From positions 171,304 through 235,303 of the forward strand of contig JAZRLP010000029.1 of assembly GCA_045646905.1 (NCBI GenBank): DNA of 64,000 bases. The letters are read 5' to 3'. Of the stretch, positions 1 through 8,414 are shown piece after piece. The stretch comes from RGIG4079 sp045646905. Lineage in GTDB: Bacteria; Bacteroidota; Bacteroidia; Bacteroidales; Muribaculaceae. Position 1 is the first letter of the stretch. Each line of letters begins with the position of its first letter. The translations under genes were made by a program, and so were the position numbers. The notes under the pieces were generated by a model. That model made no database searches, was not told the origin of the DNA, and saw nothing but the letters and a program-made list of their open reading frames with translations.

Positions 1-2
1 TA

Positions 3-641
3 AATAATATAAAGCCCTATAATTCAAATTCAGAGTTATACAAAAAATATACTTCTACGGACCATAAGCATATAGTTAACTTGGAATCATTAGCTCGTTC
101 CATTGTAGGTAACGAACAGTCTCCATATAGGCAATCTGAGTTAATATATGAGTATATATCTCAAACCTATCCATGGGCTGGTGCACGTGAATATAGTACA
201 ATTGAGTGCCTTCCACAATATGTTATAGATGAGAAGCATGGAGACTGTGGTCAAGTTTCATTATTGTATATTTCTCTAATGAGATCACTTGGTGTTCCAG
301 CAAGGTGGGAGAGTGGTTGGATGTTACATCCATGGAGTAAAAATCTCCACGATTGGGCTGAAGTTTATTTTGAAGGAGTAGGCTGGGTTCCAGTTGATGT
401 CTCTTTTGGCAGGTATGTTAATTCAAAAAATCTAAATGTTCGAAATTTCTTTTCAAAAGGGATGGATTGTTATAGATTTGCTTCAAATACAGGAATTTGT
501 TCTCCTTTGTATCCTACAAAAACTTTTATTAGAAGCGAAACTATTGACTTCCAACTAGGAGAGGTAGAATGTTCTAAAGGGAATTTATTCTATCCAGGTT
601 GGAAAAAAAGGTTAGATGTAATTTCAATTCAAGACATTTAA
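3..641 (+). CDS. Transglutaminase-like domain protein (5' partial)
   Basis: The reading frame is open to the left window edge, so the N-terminus, including any signal peptide, lies outside; the TTG at 81 is only an internal candidate start. Numbering from that TTG, a transglutaminase-core Cys-His-Asp triad is visible: C56 in GDCGQVS, H90 in HDWAEV and D106 in VPVDVSFG. The surrounding fold resembles bacterial transglutaminase-like cysteine proteases that act on peptides, often cell-wall peptides. It sits 12 bases upstream of an NlpC/P60 endopeptidase and then an L-Ala-D/L-Glu epimerase on the same strand, which points to a role in murein-peptide breakdown. Family is clear; substrate is inferred from the neighbours only. 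Confidence 0.85.
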   Translation, partial: NNIKPYNSNSELYKKYTSTDHKHIVNLESLARSIVGNEQSPYRQSELIYEYISQTYPWAGAREYSTIECLPQYVIDEKHGDCGQVSLLYISLMRSLGVPARWESGWMLHPWSKNLHDWAEVYFEGVGWVPVDVSFGRYVNSKNLNVRNFFSKGMDCYRFASNTGICSPLYPTKTFIRSETIDFQLGEVECSKGNLFYPGWKKRLDVISIQDI

Positions 642-653
642 TTATTATATAAT

Positions 654-1619
654 ATGGTGCCAAAAACATTTAAAATTGTAATTATTGGCTTATTAATAGC
701 CATCGGTATGCCAAATGTTGTATATGGTGAAACTGATACAACAAAATGGGCATTAACTCGAATATCTGTTGCTCATGTAAGAGTTAAACCCGGTCATGCT
801 TCAGAGTTGTCAAGTCAAACATTGATGGGTATGCCAGTTAAATTACTCGAAAAAAAAGGAGATTGGTGGCATGTCGAAACGCATGAAGGGTATAAAGGTT
901 ATATTATAGATAACTCCTTGACAATTAAAACGCCTGATGAGATGCATAATTGGCGCGAATCAAATCGTGTAATAGTAACATCAAAACATCAAACATATAT
1001 ATATAAACCTAATTCCCAATATGGATTTAGAGATATTGTAAGTGATGTTGTAAATGGTGTGATTTTATATGGTAAAAAGTCAAATACTGAATTTACTGAG
1101 GTGGCTTTGCCTGATGGCCGATTGGGCATTATAAAGACAAGTGATATTGCCTCAATAGAAGAGTGGGCAAAACAACCATATAATCCTAATTTAATTCTTG
1201 ATATGGCATATTCTATGCATGGGTTGCCATATCTATGGGGTGGAACATCAACAAAATCTTTAGATTGCTCCGGATTGGCTAAAGTATGTTATTTTGCGAA
1301 TGGAATTATTTTGCGTCGTGATGCATATCAGCAAGCAGAAACTGGCCTAAAGTTAGCACCTGAAGATTGGAAAAATTATGAAACAGGTGATTTGTTGTTT
1401 TTTGGAAATCCTAAAACGAAAAGAGTAACTCACGTTGCTATATATAATGCTGATGGAGTATATATTCATGCATCGGGACGAGTTAAAATCAATAGCATTG
1501 ATCCTCAAAGCGAGATGTATTTAAAAACACCTTTTTTCCATGCGTGCCGTATTAATGGAGCGATTGGAACAGATGGTATTGTACAAGCAATAAATCATCC
1601 TTGGTATTTTAATAAGTAA
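654..1619 (+). CDS. NlpC/P60 endopeptidase with SH3 domains (YkfC-like)
   Basis: Residues 1-25 form a signal peptide (basic start, hydrophobic core, cleavage near VVYGE). Bacterial SH3-type sequence follows from about 30 to 165 and a C-terminal NlpC/P60 domain from about 180. The catalytic residues are visible: C205 in LDCSGLAK, H260 in VTHVAIY and a polar third residue H272 in YIHASG. Enzymes of this type (YkfC) hydrolyse the gamma-D-Glu-diaminopimelate bond of released murein peptides, leaving L-Ala-D-Glu, the substrate of the epimerase encoded next (16 bases downstream). At 321 residues it has normal length for Bacteroidota YkfC-like proteins. Exact substrate preference is inferred from family and context. 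Confidence 0.9.
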   Translation: MVPKTFKIVIIGLLIAIGMPNVVYGETDTTKWALTRISVAHVRVKPGHASELSSQTLMGMPVKLLEKKGDWWHVETHEGYKGYIIDNSLTIKTPDEMHNWRESNRVIVTSKHQTYIYKPNSQYGFRDIVSDVVNGVILYGKKSNTEFTEVALPDGRLGIIKTSDIASIEEWAKQPYNPNLILDMAYSMHGLPYLWGGTSTKSLDCSGLAKVCYFANGIILRRDAYQQAETGLKLAPEDWKNYETGDLLFFGNPKTKRVTHVAIYNADGVYIHASGRVKINSIDPQSEMYLKTPFFHACRINGAIGTDGIVQAINHPWYFNK

Positions 1620-1635
1620 ATTAATAATATAAAAT

Positions 1636-2766
1636 ATGGACCGTAGAAAATTTCTTAGAAATGCAGTATTAGGAGCTGCTGTTATAGCATCGCCAATTTC
1701 TTTTTCAGCATTTGGTGAGCCTACAAAGAAAACTGGCAAATTAGGGCGCATGAAGCTTTCATTTGAACCATATGAATTGAAATTGCGCCATTCATTTAAT
1801 TTGGCTAAATATAGTAGAACAACAACTCCCGATGTTCAAGTAAAATTGGAACTTGATGGTTTTGTTGGATATGGAGAGGCGTCTATGCCTCCTTACTTAG
1901 GTGAGAGCGTAGATAGTGTTACATCTTTCCTCTCAAAATTAGATTTATCGCAGTTTGCAGATCCTTTTAGAATTGAAGATATTCATGACTACATGGATAG
2001 CGTTGCCCCCGATAATCGTGCAGCAAAAGCTTCAGTAGATATTGCGCTACATGATTTATTAGGAAAAATTATGGGGCAGCCTTGGTATAAGATATGGGGG
2101 TTAAATCCTGCAAATGCCCCCGATACATCATTTACTATTGGTATCGATAAAGCTGACATAGTAAGAAAAAAAGTCGATGAAGCGTCGCCTTATAATGTCC
2201 TTAAAGTTAAGATGGGTCTTGATAATGACAAAGAATTAGTAAATATTATTAGAGAAAAGACTGATAGACCGATATGCGTAGATGCAAATCAAGGATGGGA
2301 CAGTAAAGAAAAGGCTTTAGAAATGTGTTATTGGTTGGCTGAACGAAATTGTTTATTCGTAGAACAACCAATGGCGAAGGAAAAAATTGAAGAAACAGCT
2401 TGGCTGAGAGAGCGTAGCCCATTGCCAATTATTGCAGATGAATTCTTGCAAAGATTACCTGATGTTAGGCGAGCTTCACAAGCTTATGATGGCATAAATA
2501 TTAAGTTGATGAAGAGCACTGGTATGCATGAAGCATACAAAATGGCAGTGTTAGCAAAAGCATTAGGTATGAAAGTTATGTTGGGATGTATGACTGAAAC
2601 ATCGTGTGCAGTTACTGCAGCAGCTCAGCTTTCTCCTATGGTTGATTGGGCCGATTTGGATGGTAATTTATTGATTGCGAATGATAAGTTTGATGGAATT
2701 AAGATTGTTAATGGAAAAGTAACAATTCCCGATAGACCTGGAATTGGTGTTTTGCCAGTAGAATAA
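1636..2766 (+). CDS. L-Ala-D/L-Glu epimerase, enolase superfamily, with Tat-like signal
   Basis: A muconate-lactonizing/enolase-superfamily enzyme that epimerises L-Ala-D-Glu from murein. Visible active-site residues are K190 and K192 (LKVKMG), metal ligands D216 (VDANQGW), E243 (FVEQP) and D268 (IADE), and K290 (NIKLMKS). D340-L-D342 matches the DxD that binds the dipeptide amino group in known L-Ala-D/L-Glu epimerases. The first 27 residues carry DRRKFLR plus a hydrophobic stretch, a good twin-arginine motif, so export to the periplasm is likely; the E. coli and Bacillus homologues are cytoplasmic. It is the last gene of the murein-peptide operon. Function confidence is high; Tat export is inferred from the motif. 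Confidence 0.9.
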   Translation: MDRRKFLRNAVLGAAVIASPISFSAFGEPTKKTGKLGRMKLSFEPYELKLRHSFNLAKYSRTTTPDVQVKLELDGFVGYGEASMPPYLGESVDSVTSFLSKLDLSQFADPFRIEDIHDYMDSVAPDNRAAKASVDIALHDLLGKIMGQPWYKIWGLNPANAPDTSFTIGIDKADIVRKKVDEASPYNVLKVKMGLDNDKELVNIIREKTDRPICVDANQGWDSKEKALEMCYWLAERNCLFVEQPMAKEKIEETAWLRERSPLPIIADEFLQRLPDVRRASQAYDGINIKLMKSTGMHEAYKMAVLAKALGMKVMLGCMTETSCAVTAAAQLSPMVDWADLDGNLLIANDKFDGIKIVNGKVTIPDRPGIGVLPVE

Positions 2767-2809
2767 TTATATTAAATCGTATTAAAAGATAGATTAAGCA
2801 ATTAAAAAG

Positions 2810-2840
2810 TTGCCTAAATCAAAAAAAATGTGTAAATTTG
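2810..2840 (+). promoter_or_regulatory. Bacteroides-type promoter of rpmH
   Basis: A TTG at 2810-2812 (-33-like) is followed after 20 bases by TAAATTTG at 2833-2840, a full match to the -7 box TAnnTTTG. The rpmH start lies 42 bases further on, giving a short leader. Confidence 0.7.
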
Positions 2841-2882
2841 CACTTCGAAATTAGGAATAATAATTGAAAATTAAATACGGCA

Positions 2883-3038
2883 ATGAAAAGAACATTTCAA
2901 CCTTCAAACAGAAAAAGAGTAAACAAACACGGATTCCGTGAAAGAATGTCAACAGCTGATGGACGTAAAGTTCTCGCACGTCGTCGTGCAAAAGGTCGTG
3001 CTCGTTTGACAGTTTCAGACTCTATTGGTGGCAAATAA
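2883..3038 (+). CDS. rpmH: 50S ribosomal protein L34
   Basis: A 51-residue, very basic protein beginning MKRTFQPSNRKRVNKHGFRE. It contains the L34 hallmarks: TFQPSxRKR at the N-terminus, HGFRERM and the Arg-rich stretch KVLARRRAKGR in the second half. L34 is a structural protein of the large ribosomal subunit. It has its own promoter and is followed directly by a strong hairpin terminator, so it is probably transcribed alone. The C-terminal tail (LTVSDSIGGK) is slightly longer than in the 44-46-residue proteobacterial proteins, as is usual in Bacteroidota. Confidence 0.97.
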   Translation: MKRTFQPSNRKRVNKHGFRERMSTADGRKVLARRRAKGRARLTVSDSIGGK

Positions 3039-3055
3039 GAATTATTTCTTATAAA

Positions 3056-3097
3056 AATAACGCTGAAGATTAATAATCTCCAGCGTTATTTTTTTTT
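3056..3097. terminator. Bidirectional terminator between rpmH and the polysaccharide locus
   Basis: AATAACGCTG at 3056-3065 pairs with CAGCGTTATT at 3081-3090. After one A/C mismatch the inner stem 3067-3071/3075-3079 extends it, leaving a 3-base loop. A T-run follows on the plus strand (3089-3097) and A-rich sequence on the other side supports use on the minus strand, where the 34 kb locus ends at 3116. Confidence 0.85.
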
Positions 3098-3115
3098 GCC
3101 TATATTTATAGCGGT

Positions 3116-4090
3116 TTAAATTCTACTACGAGAAGAGCGTTTTAAAGAGAAGTATGTAATAGTTAAAATGATAGTTATTATAATAAAATAACTCCATCTA
3201 AAATCAGATGGGATAACTATATATATAACATTTATAATTAATTGTGTTAATGCATAGTATATTGAAACTTTATAATGTTGTATTTTCCATTGATTTGCTA
3301 AAACTTGGTATAAATGATGTCTGTGAGGTAGAAAAATATTCTCACCAGCAAATAATCGTTGGAAAATTGTAAATACAGTATCTATTGCATACACTATCAA
3401 GAAGACAATAGCTGTAGCATCAGATGTTTTTAATATCAAATATGTCATTAAATAAAGGATAAAAAATCCCATAACGATAGCTCCGATATCTCCTGCAAAA
3501 CATTTAGCATTTTTCCGGAAATTTAAAGTGCCAAATATGATGGTTGATATAATAAGGGTAATAATAAAATGGATAATACCACAATCAATTGAGTTAGGTA
3601 TAGTTAAGAAGCAATATAATAAGGAGGTCAATGTAACTAGTGAATATCCAACAAGGATGCCGTTGATGCCATCCATAAAATTATATGCGTTGATAAATCC
3701 AACTCCACAAATTAGGATTAATAGATAAATTTCGTAGTGTCCATTTATGAAAAATTGATTGAACGTGATTGCAACAACGCCTATTTGAATTATCAACCTA
3801 AACCATGGTGTGATATCCTTAACATCATCATAGAAACTTACTATAGCCAAAATTGTAGCACCTACTAGCATTGTTATATAAGTGTTGGGAAGTTTGATAT
3901 CAAATATTGCATAAAATAACAATGCAGCAATATAGAATATGAATCCCGCACCTGTTATTTGGAATTTATTGTGAGAGGAGCGCGGAGAAACTTCATTGCC
4001 AATTTTATAATGTTTGGCTATGGGAAAGTATATAACCTCTAGTAAGATTAATACAATAGTAATGATAGAATATTTAATTAAATATTCCAT
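3116..4090 (-). CDS. Undecaprenyl-phosphate phosphoglycosyltransferase, WecA/WbpL type
   Basis: A polytopic membrane enzyme (about ten hydrophobic segments, 324 residues) of the MraY/WecA family, which moves a sugar 1-phosphate from a UDP-sugar onto undecaprenyl phosphate at the cytoplasmic face. Visible family motifs are YDDVKD (87-92), NAYNFMDG (134-141), the FAGD aspartate (D201) and PHRHH (255-259). The PHRHHLY form is typical of the WbpL/WecA branch using N-acetylhexosamine or dideoxy-amino-sugar substrates. It is the last gene of the locus, 9 bases after fcl. A second, unrelated initiating transferase (PglC type) lies about 9 kb upstream in the same locus. The precise sugar cannot be read from sequence. 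Confidence 0.9.
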   Translation of the reverse strand: MEYLIKYSIITIVLILLEVIYFPIAKHYKIGNEVSPRSSHNKFQITGAGFIFYIAALLFYAIFDIKLPNTYITMLVGATILAIVSFYDDVKDITPWFRLIIQIGVVAITFNQFFINGHYEIYLLILICGVGFINAYNFMDGINGILVGYSLVTLTSLLYCFLTIPNSIDCGIIHFIITLIISTIIFGTLNFRKNAKCFAGDIGAIVMGFFILYLMTYLILKTSDATAIVFLIVYAIDTVFTIFQRLFAGENIFLPHRHHLYQVLANQWKIQHYKVSIYYALTQLIINVIYIVIPSDFRWSYFIIITIILTITYFSLKRSSRSRI

Positions 4091-4099
4091 GAAGAATGA

Positions 4100-5170
4100 T
4101 TAATTTTTAAGATACCAATCGTATAAATGTTGAATACCTTCGTCTATTTCAATTTTGTGTTTCCATCCGAGCGAATGTAGTTTTGTTACATCGCATAGTT
4201 TTCTCATTGTACCATTGGGTTTTGTATTATCCCAATAGATATTTCCTTGATACTTGATGGTATGTTTAATTTTATCAGCAAGATCTTTGATTGTAATCTC
4301 AACGCCAGTCCCGATGTTAATATGGCAATTTCTGATTTCTGAATTATTGCCTTTTAAATCGTTAAATGAAATATTTTCAAGGATATAAACAGATGCGTCG
4401 GCCATGTCTTCACTCCACAAGAATTCTCTCAAAGGAGCTCCTGTCCCCCATAATTCAAGGTGGTTACTATATATACCATAATGATTAAGGATTTTAATTA
4501 GTTCTTCATTTGAAGCTGTACCGGTGATGCTATTTATTGGTCTTTTATTTAAATCGTTACGAATAGCATCTAAATCATTATTCATTAATAGATTTGCTAG
4601 ATGCATTTTTCGAATCATCCCTGGCAAGACGTGACTTTTTTCTAAATCAAAATTATCGCGTGGCCCATATAGATTAGTAGGCATTACTGCGATATAGTTT
4701 GTCCCATATTGCAAATTAAAACTCTCACACATTTTCAAACCAGCAATTTTTGCAATTGCATATGGTTCGTTTGTGTATTCTAATGGAGATGTTAATAGCG
4801 AATCTTCTGTTATTGGTTGTGTGGCTTCACGAGGGTATATGCATGTACTACCAAGAAATAGCAATTTTTTTACATTATGACGAAAGCTTTCTCCAATAAC
4901 ATTCTGTTGGATTTGTAGATTTTCGTAAATAAAATCAGCACGATATGTGTTGTTTGCAATAATTCCACCAACATGAGCGGCTGCTAAAATAACATATTCA
5001 GGTTGCTCTATATCAAAAAAATGTTTTACTGCAGTACCATCCAATAAATCAAGTTCAGCATGAGTTCGGCCAACTAAGTTAGTGTATCCTTTGCTTATTA
5101 GATTGTTCCAAATCGCAGAACCTACTAATCCTCGGTGTCCGGCAACGTATATTTTTGATTTTTTATCCAT
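4100..5170 (-). CDS. fcl: GDP-L-fucose synthase
   Basis: A short-chain dehydrogenase/reductase-type sugar enzyme of 356 residues that epimerises and reduces GDP-4-keto-6-deoxy-D-mannose to GDP-L-fucose with NADPH. The nucleotide-binding motif GHRGLVGSA is at 11-19, the catalytic YxxxK is Y137/K141 (YAIAK), and the conserved GSTCIYP stretch is at about 107-113. The start codon shares one base with the gmd stop, so the two are translationally coupled and form the complete GDP-mannose to GDP-fucose route. No obvious GT10/GT11 fucosyltransferase is present; one of the GT2/GT4 enzymes of the locus presumably uses the product. Confidence 0.95.
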   Translation of the reverse strand: MDKKSKIYVAGHRGLVGSAIWNNLISKGYTNLVGRTHAELDLLDGTAVKHFFDIEQPEYVILAAAHVGGIIANNTYRADFIYENLQIQQNVIGESFRHNVKKLLFLGSTCIYPREATQPITEDSLLTSPLEYTNEPYAIAKIAGLKMCESFNLQYGTNYIAVMPTNLYGPRDNFDLEKSHVLPGMIRKMHLANLLMNNDLDAIRNDLNKRPINSITGTASNEELIKILNHYGIYSNHLELWGTGAPLREFLWSEDMADASVYILENISFNDLKGNNSEIRNCHINIGTGVEITIKDLADKIKHTIKYQGNIYWDNTKPNGTMRKLCDVTKLHSLGWKHKIEIDEGIQHLYDWYLKN

Positions 5171-6243
5171 TATTTTTGATTCTTGATGAGCTCAAGGTCA
5201 CTATCAACCATTATATTAATTAATTCTTGGAATGAAGTCTTACGAGGATCCCAACCTAGTTTTTCTTTTGCTTTAGCGGGATTTCCAAGTAACTGTTCAA
5301 CTTCTGCTGGACGGAAGAATTTGGGGTCAACCTCAACCAAAACATTTCCTGTCGCAATATCAATTCCTTTTTCATCAAGACCTTCTCCTTCCCATTTGAG
5401 CTCAATGCCAGCACGTTTGAATGCGAGTGTAGTGAATTCTCTCACAGTGTGATATTCGCCTGTTGCAATCACATAATCTTCTGGCTCCTCTTGTTGCATT
5501 ATTAGCCACATACATTCAACATAATCGCGAGCATATCCCCAATCGCGAAGTGCGTTTAGATTTCCAAGATATAGTTTATCTTGAAGGCCGTTTACTATAC
5601 GAGCTGCTGCAAGAGTAATTTTGCGGGTTACAAATGTTTCACCACGACGTTCGCTCTCATGGTTGAATAAAATTCCATTAACCGCATACATTCCATAGCT
5701 TTCACGATAATTTTTGGTAATCCAAAATCCATATAGTTTAGCAACTGCATATGGGCTGCGAGGATAAAATGGAGTAGTTTCGCTTTGTGGGACTTCTTGA
5801 ACTTTGCCATAGAGTTCAGATGTACTTGCTTGATATATGCGAGTTCGATTCTCCATCTTTAAAATTCTTACGGCCTCAAGAAGTCGTAGAGTCCCAGTTG
5901 CATCAGTTTCAGCGGTGTATTCTGGTACATCAAAAGATACTTTGACGTGACTTTGTGCAGCTAAATTGTATATTTCTGTTGGTTGAACTTCTTGTATTAT
6001 ACGAATTAAAGAGCTTGAGTCGGTCATATCTCCATAATGAAGATTGATGAGACGTTTACGCTTCATGTCGCGAACCCATTCATCGAGATATAGGTGTTCA
6101 ATTCGGCCAGTATTAAATGATGAACTACGGCGAATGATACCGTGAACCTCATAACCTTTTTCTAAAAGAAATTCAGCGAGAAAAGAACCATCTTGTCCTG
6201 TAATACCTGTTATTAAGGCAATTTTTTGCTTATTTTGTTCCAT
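5170..6243 (-). CDS. gmd: GDP-mannose 4,6-dehydratase
   Basis: An NADP-dependent extended SDR of 357 residues converting GDP-D-mannose to GDP-4-keto-6-deoxy-D-mannose. TGITGQDG at 12-19 is the GMD-specific Rossmann motif, RRSSSFNTGRI follows at about 38-48, the catalytic TSE is at 141-143, and YAVAK gives Y165/K169. It overlaps the fcl start by one base. Its 4-keto product could also feed the DegT-type aminotransferase encoded immediately upstream, which would give GDP-perosamine; this is an alternative to fucose, not shown by the sequence. Confidence 0.96.
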   Translation of the reverse strand: MEQNKQKIALITGITGQDGSFLAEFLLEKGYEVHGIIRRSSSFNTGRIEHLYLDEWVRDMKRKRLINLHYGDMTDSSSLIRIIQEVQPTEIYNLAAQSHVKVSFDVPEYTAETDATGTLRLLEAVRILKMENRTRIYQASTSELYGKVQEVPQSETTPFYPRSPYAVAKLYGFWITKNYRESYGMYAVNGILFNHESERRGETFVTRKITLAAARIVNGLQDKLYLGNLNALRDWGYARDYVECMWLIMQQEEPEDYVIATGEYHTVREFTTLAFKRAGIELKWEGEGLDEKGIDIATGNVLVEVDPKFFRPAEVEQLLGNPAKAKEKLGWDPRKTSFQELINIMVDSDLELIKNQK

Positions 6244-6305
6244 ATTATAATATTAACGGAATGATTTCAGAAAAATTGTGAATAATTAGTGATAGTAAGT
6301 TATCT

Positions 6306-7442
6306 TTATTTTACTAAAACATTATGTAGTGCTGATATTACACGATTCACATCTTCGTTTGTCAAACTAGAGCCACTTGGTAGGCATAGACCTTGTTCAA
6401 ATAGTTTTTCACAAATGTCACCACCATAGTATGGTGCATCTTTATATATAGGCTGCATATGCATAGGTCTCCAAAGTAATCGAGTTTCAATATTTTCTTC
6501 ATTAAGGGCAATTCTTACTTCATCGGGGGTAATGCCACATTTAGGGTCAATGAGTATGGTAGTAAGCCAAAAATTTGAGCTATAATTAGGAGTTGGATTA
6601 TCTAAAACAGAAATGTAAGAAATGTCTTTTAAACCATCGATATATAATGAATGAATTTCTTGGCGACGAGAAACATGTTCTGCCAATACATCCATTTGAC
6701 CACATCCAATGCCAGCGCTAACATTACTCAAACGATAGTTATATCCAATAACTTCATGGTAGTAATATGGGCGATTTTCGCGAGCTTGTGTAGCATAAAA
6801 AGTTACTCTTTTCCCAGTTTCTGCATCAGGGCATATTAGAGCGCCTCCTCCTGATGTTGTAATTATTTTATTGCCGTTAAAACTTAATGCTGCGTAGGTT
6901 CCTATAGTGCCGCATTTCACACCTTTATATTCTGATCCGAGAGCTTCGGCAGCATCTTCCAAAACTGGGATATTATATTTATTAGCAATTGCCATTATTT
7001 CATCCATTTTCGCTGGCATGCCATAAAGATGTACTGGAATTATTACTTTAGGATATTTCCCAGTAACATTATACCTATCTATAATGGCATTTTCTAATGC
7101 AATAGGACACATGTTCCATGTTTCCAACTCACTATCGACAAAAATAGGTTTTGCACCTAAATAGCAAATAGGGTTTGCACTTGCTGCAAAAGTAAATGAT
7201 TGGCAAATTACCTCGTCACCCATAGATACTCCGAGCATAACCAATCCAAGGTGTAGTGCAGCTGTACCTGCGCTAAGAGCAACAACTTTTTGAGCGTCAA
7301 GATATTTTTCTAATCGGCGTTCAAATTCATCTACATTTGGGCCAAGTGGAACAATCCAATTGTCTTTAAATGCTTCATCTACCCATTTTTGCTCAGTTCC
7401 GCCCATATGAGCCAGAGAAAGTAATATTTTATTCTTTTCCAT
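6306..7442 (-). CDS. Sugar-nucleotide aminotransferase, DegT/DnrJ/EryC1 family (PglE-like)
   Basis: A PLP enzyme of the fold-I sugar aminotransferase family, 378 residues. The Schiff-base lysine is K192 (SFNGNK), with EDAAEA at 162-167 and the GTAALHL phosphate-binding region at 59-65. The N-terminus (LSLAHMGGTEQKW and VPLGPNVDEFERRL) resembles PglE, which makes UDP-4-amino-4,6-dideoxy-GlcNAc in bacillosamine synthesis. A GDP-perosamine synthase is the main alternative, because gmd next door provides a suitable 4-keto substrate whereas no UDP-GlcNAc 4,6-dehydratase (PglF) is present in the locus. It lies 16 bases after the second SGNH gene. Confidence 0.88.
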   Translation of the reverse strand: MEKNKILLSLAHMGGTEQKWVDEAFKDNWIVPLGPNVDEFERRLEKYLDAQKVVALSAGTAALHLGLVMLGVSMGDEVICQSFTFAASANPICYLGAKPIFVDSELETWNMCPIALENAIIDRYNVTGKYPKVIIPVHLYGMPAKMDEIMAIANKYNIPVLEDAAEALGSEYKGVKCGTIGTYAALSFNGNKIITTSGGGALICPDAETGKRVTFYATQARENRPYYYHEVIGYNYRLSNVSAGIGCGQMDVLAEHVSRRQEIHSLYIDGLKDISYISVLDNPTPNYSSNFWLTTILIDPKCGITPDEVRIALNEENIETRLLWRPMHMQPIYKDAPYYGGDICEKLFEQGLCLPSGSSLTNEDVNRVISALHNVLVK

Positions 7443-7457
7443 TGCTATTTCAAAGAA

Positions 7458-8414
7458 TTATGGTTGTTTTTTATATTTATTTTTATGAATAACTTCTTTT
7501 TCCAAAAAATTAGAAAATATTTTTGCTCCCTTTTGATTTAGGTGATTTAAGTCACCAAAACAACTATCTGGAAGTTGCAATGATCTAAAATCATAAAATT
7601 TTAGGCCTTTATAATTTTGTTGATGGTATTGCTTATAAGTTAAAGTGTCAATCTTTGACATATGATGTTGTGGTGTCGCCAATAGAATTATAGTCATATT
7701 ATTGGCCTTGCAAAAATCAATGGTCTTGTTGAGAAAATATTTGGATAAAAAATCAAATGATGATTTGTGCGCTTTTTTATCTTTTTGCAATGTGATGTGT
7801 TGTTGTAATTTATCTCGAACAAGATACTCGTATCCTCCAAGATTTTTTAGGTTAGTAATGTTGCTTGGTTTATTTGTTGAAGAGGGTAGGATATGTTCAA
7901 TTTGAGAGAACTTAAAAGGTGTATAAAAATGGCTAATGCAATACTTAAAAGAACTATGTGTAATAATATAGGTAATGTCTTCGATGGAATATTGGTCATA
8001 ATAATATGGTGAATAAGTACCAGGAATTTCATTTGATAGGTCTTGCTCCATAATGACATTATCGTAACCTACAATTATAGTATCTAAATGAGGATTACTT
8101 TGTTTTAAGAGTTTTACTTTGCAATATATCTGTTCAGGATAGTCATTACTTCGTGCAAAATTATAACTATTAGATATGATAGTGTCATTTATGTCGCATT
8201 CAATGTGGCTATTTCCAAGAAACACAATATTTACATCTTCGGGCAAAGTTAGAACATTGTGTCTATTGTAGCATAAAATCCACCAAAATGTGCAAAAAAA
8301 TAGAAGAGTAATAATTATGAATACTATTATATTAGAAATGAATTTTCTCAAAGGTTTATTATCTGTTTGTCGGTTATTAAGGATAATTGTTTTTATGAAA
8401 GACCTCTTTTTCAA
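7458..8414 (-). CDS. Membrane-anchored SGNH-hydrolase-like protein, copy 2
   Basis: A 318-residue protein with one N-terminal transmembrane segment (about 28-48) and a predicted periplasmic domain. GNSHIE (67-72) occupies the place of the SGNH block-I motif, and DLNHLN near the C-terminus (288-293) supplies an Asp-x-x-His pair, as in SGNH/GDSL esterases and the AlgJ/AlgX/PatB/DltD partners of MBOAT acyltransferases. It is clearly homologous along its length to the gene just upstream, and the two overlap by 38 bases. The MBOAT gene precedes the pair, so they probably complete transfer of an acyl group onto the polysaccharide in the periplasm. The nucleophile is not the canonical GDS, so catalysis itself is uncertain. 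Confidence 0.72.
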   Translation of the reverse strand: MKKRSFIKTIILNNRQTDNKPLRKFISNIIVFIIITLLFFCTFWWILCYNRHNVLTLPEDVNIVFLGNSHIECDINDTIISNSYNFARSNDYPEQIYCKVKLLKQSNPHLDTIIVGYDNVIMEQDLSNEIPGTYSPYYYDQYSIEDITYIITHSSFKYCISHFYTPFKFSQIEHILPSSTNKPSNITNLKNLGGYEYLVRDKLQQHITLQKDKKAHKSSFDFLSKYFLNKTIDFCKANNMTIILLATPQHHMSKIDTLTYKQYHQQNYKGLKFYDFRSLQLPDSCFGDLNHLNQKGAKIFSNFLEKEVIHKNKYKKQP

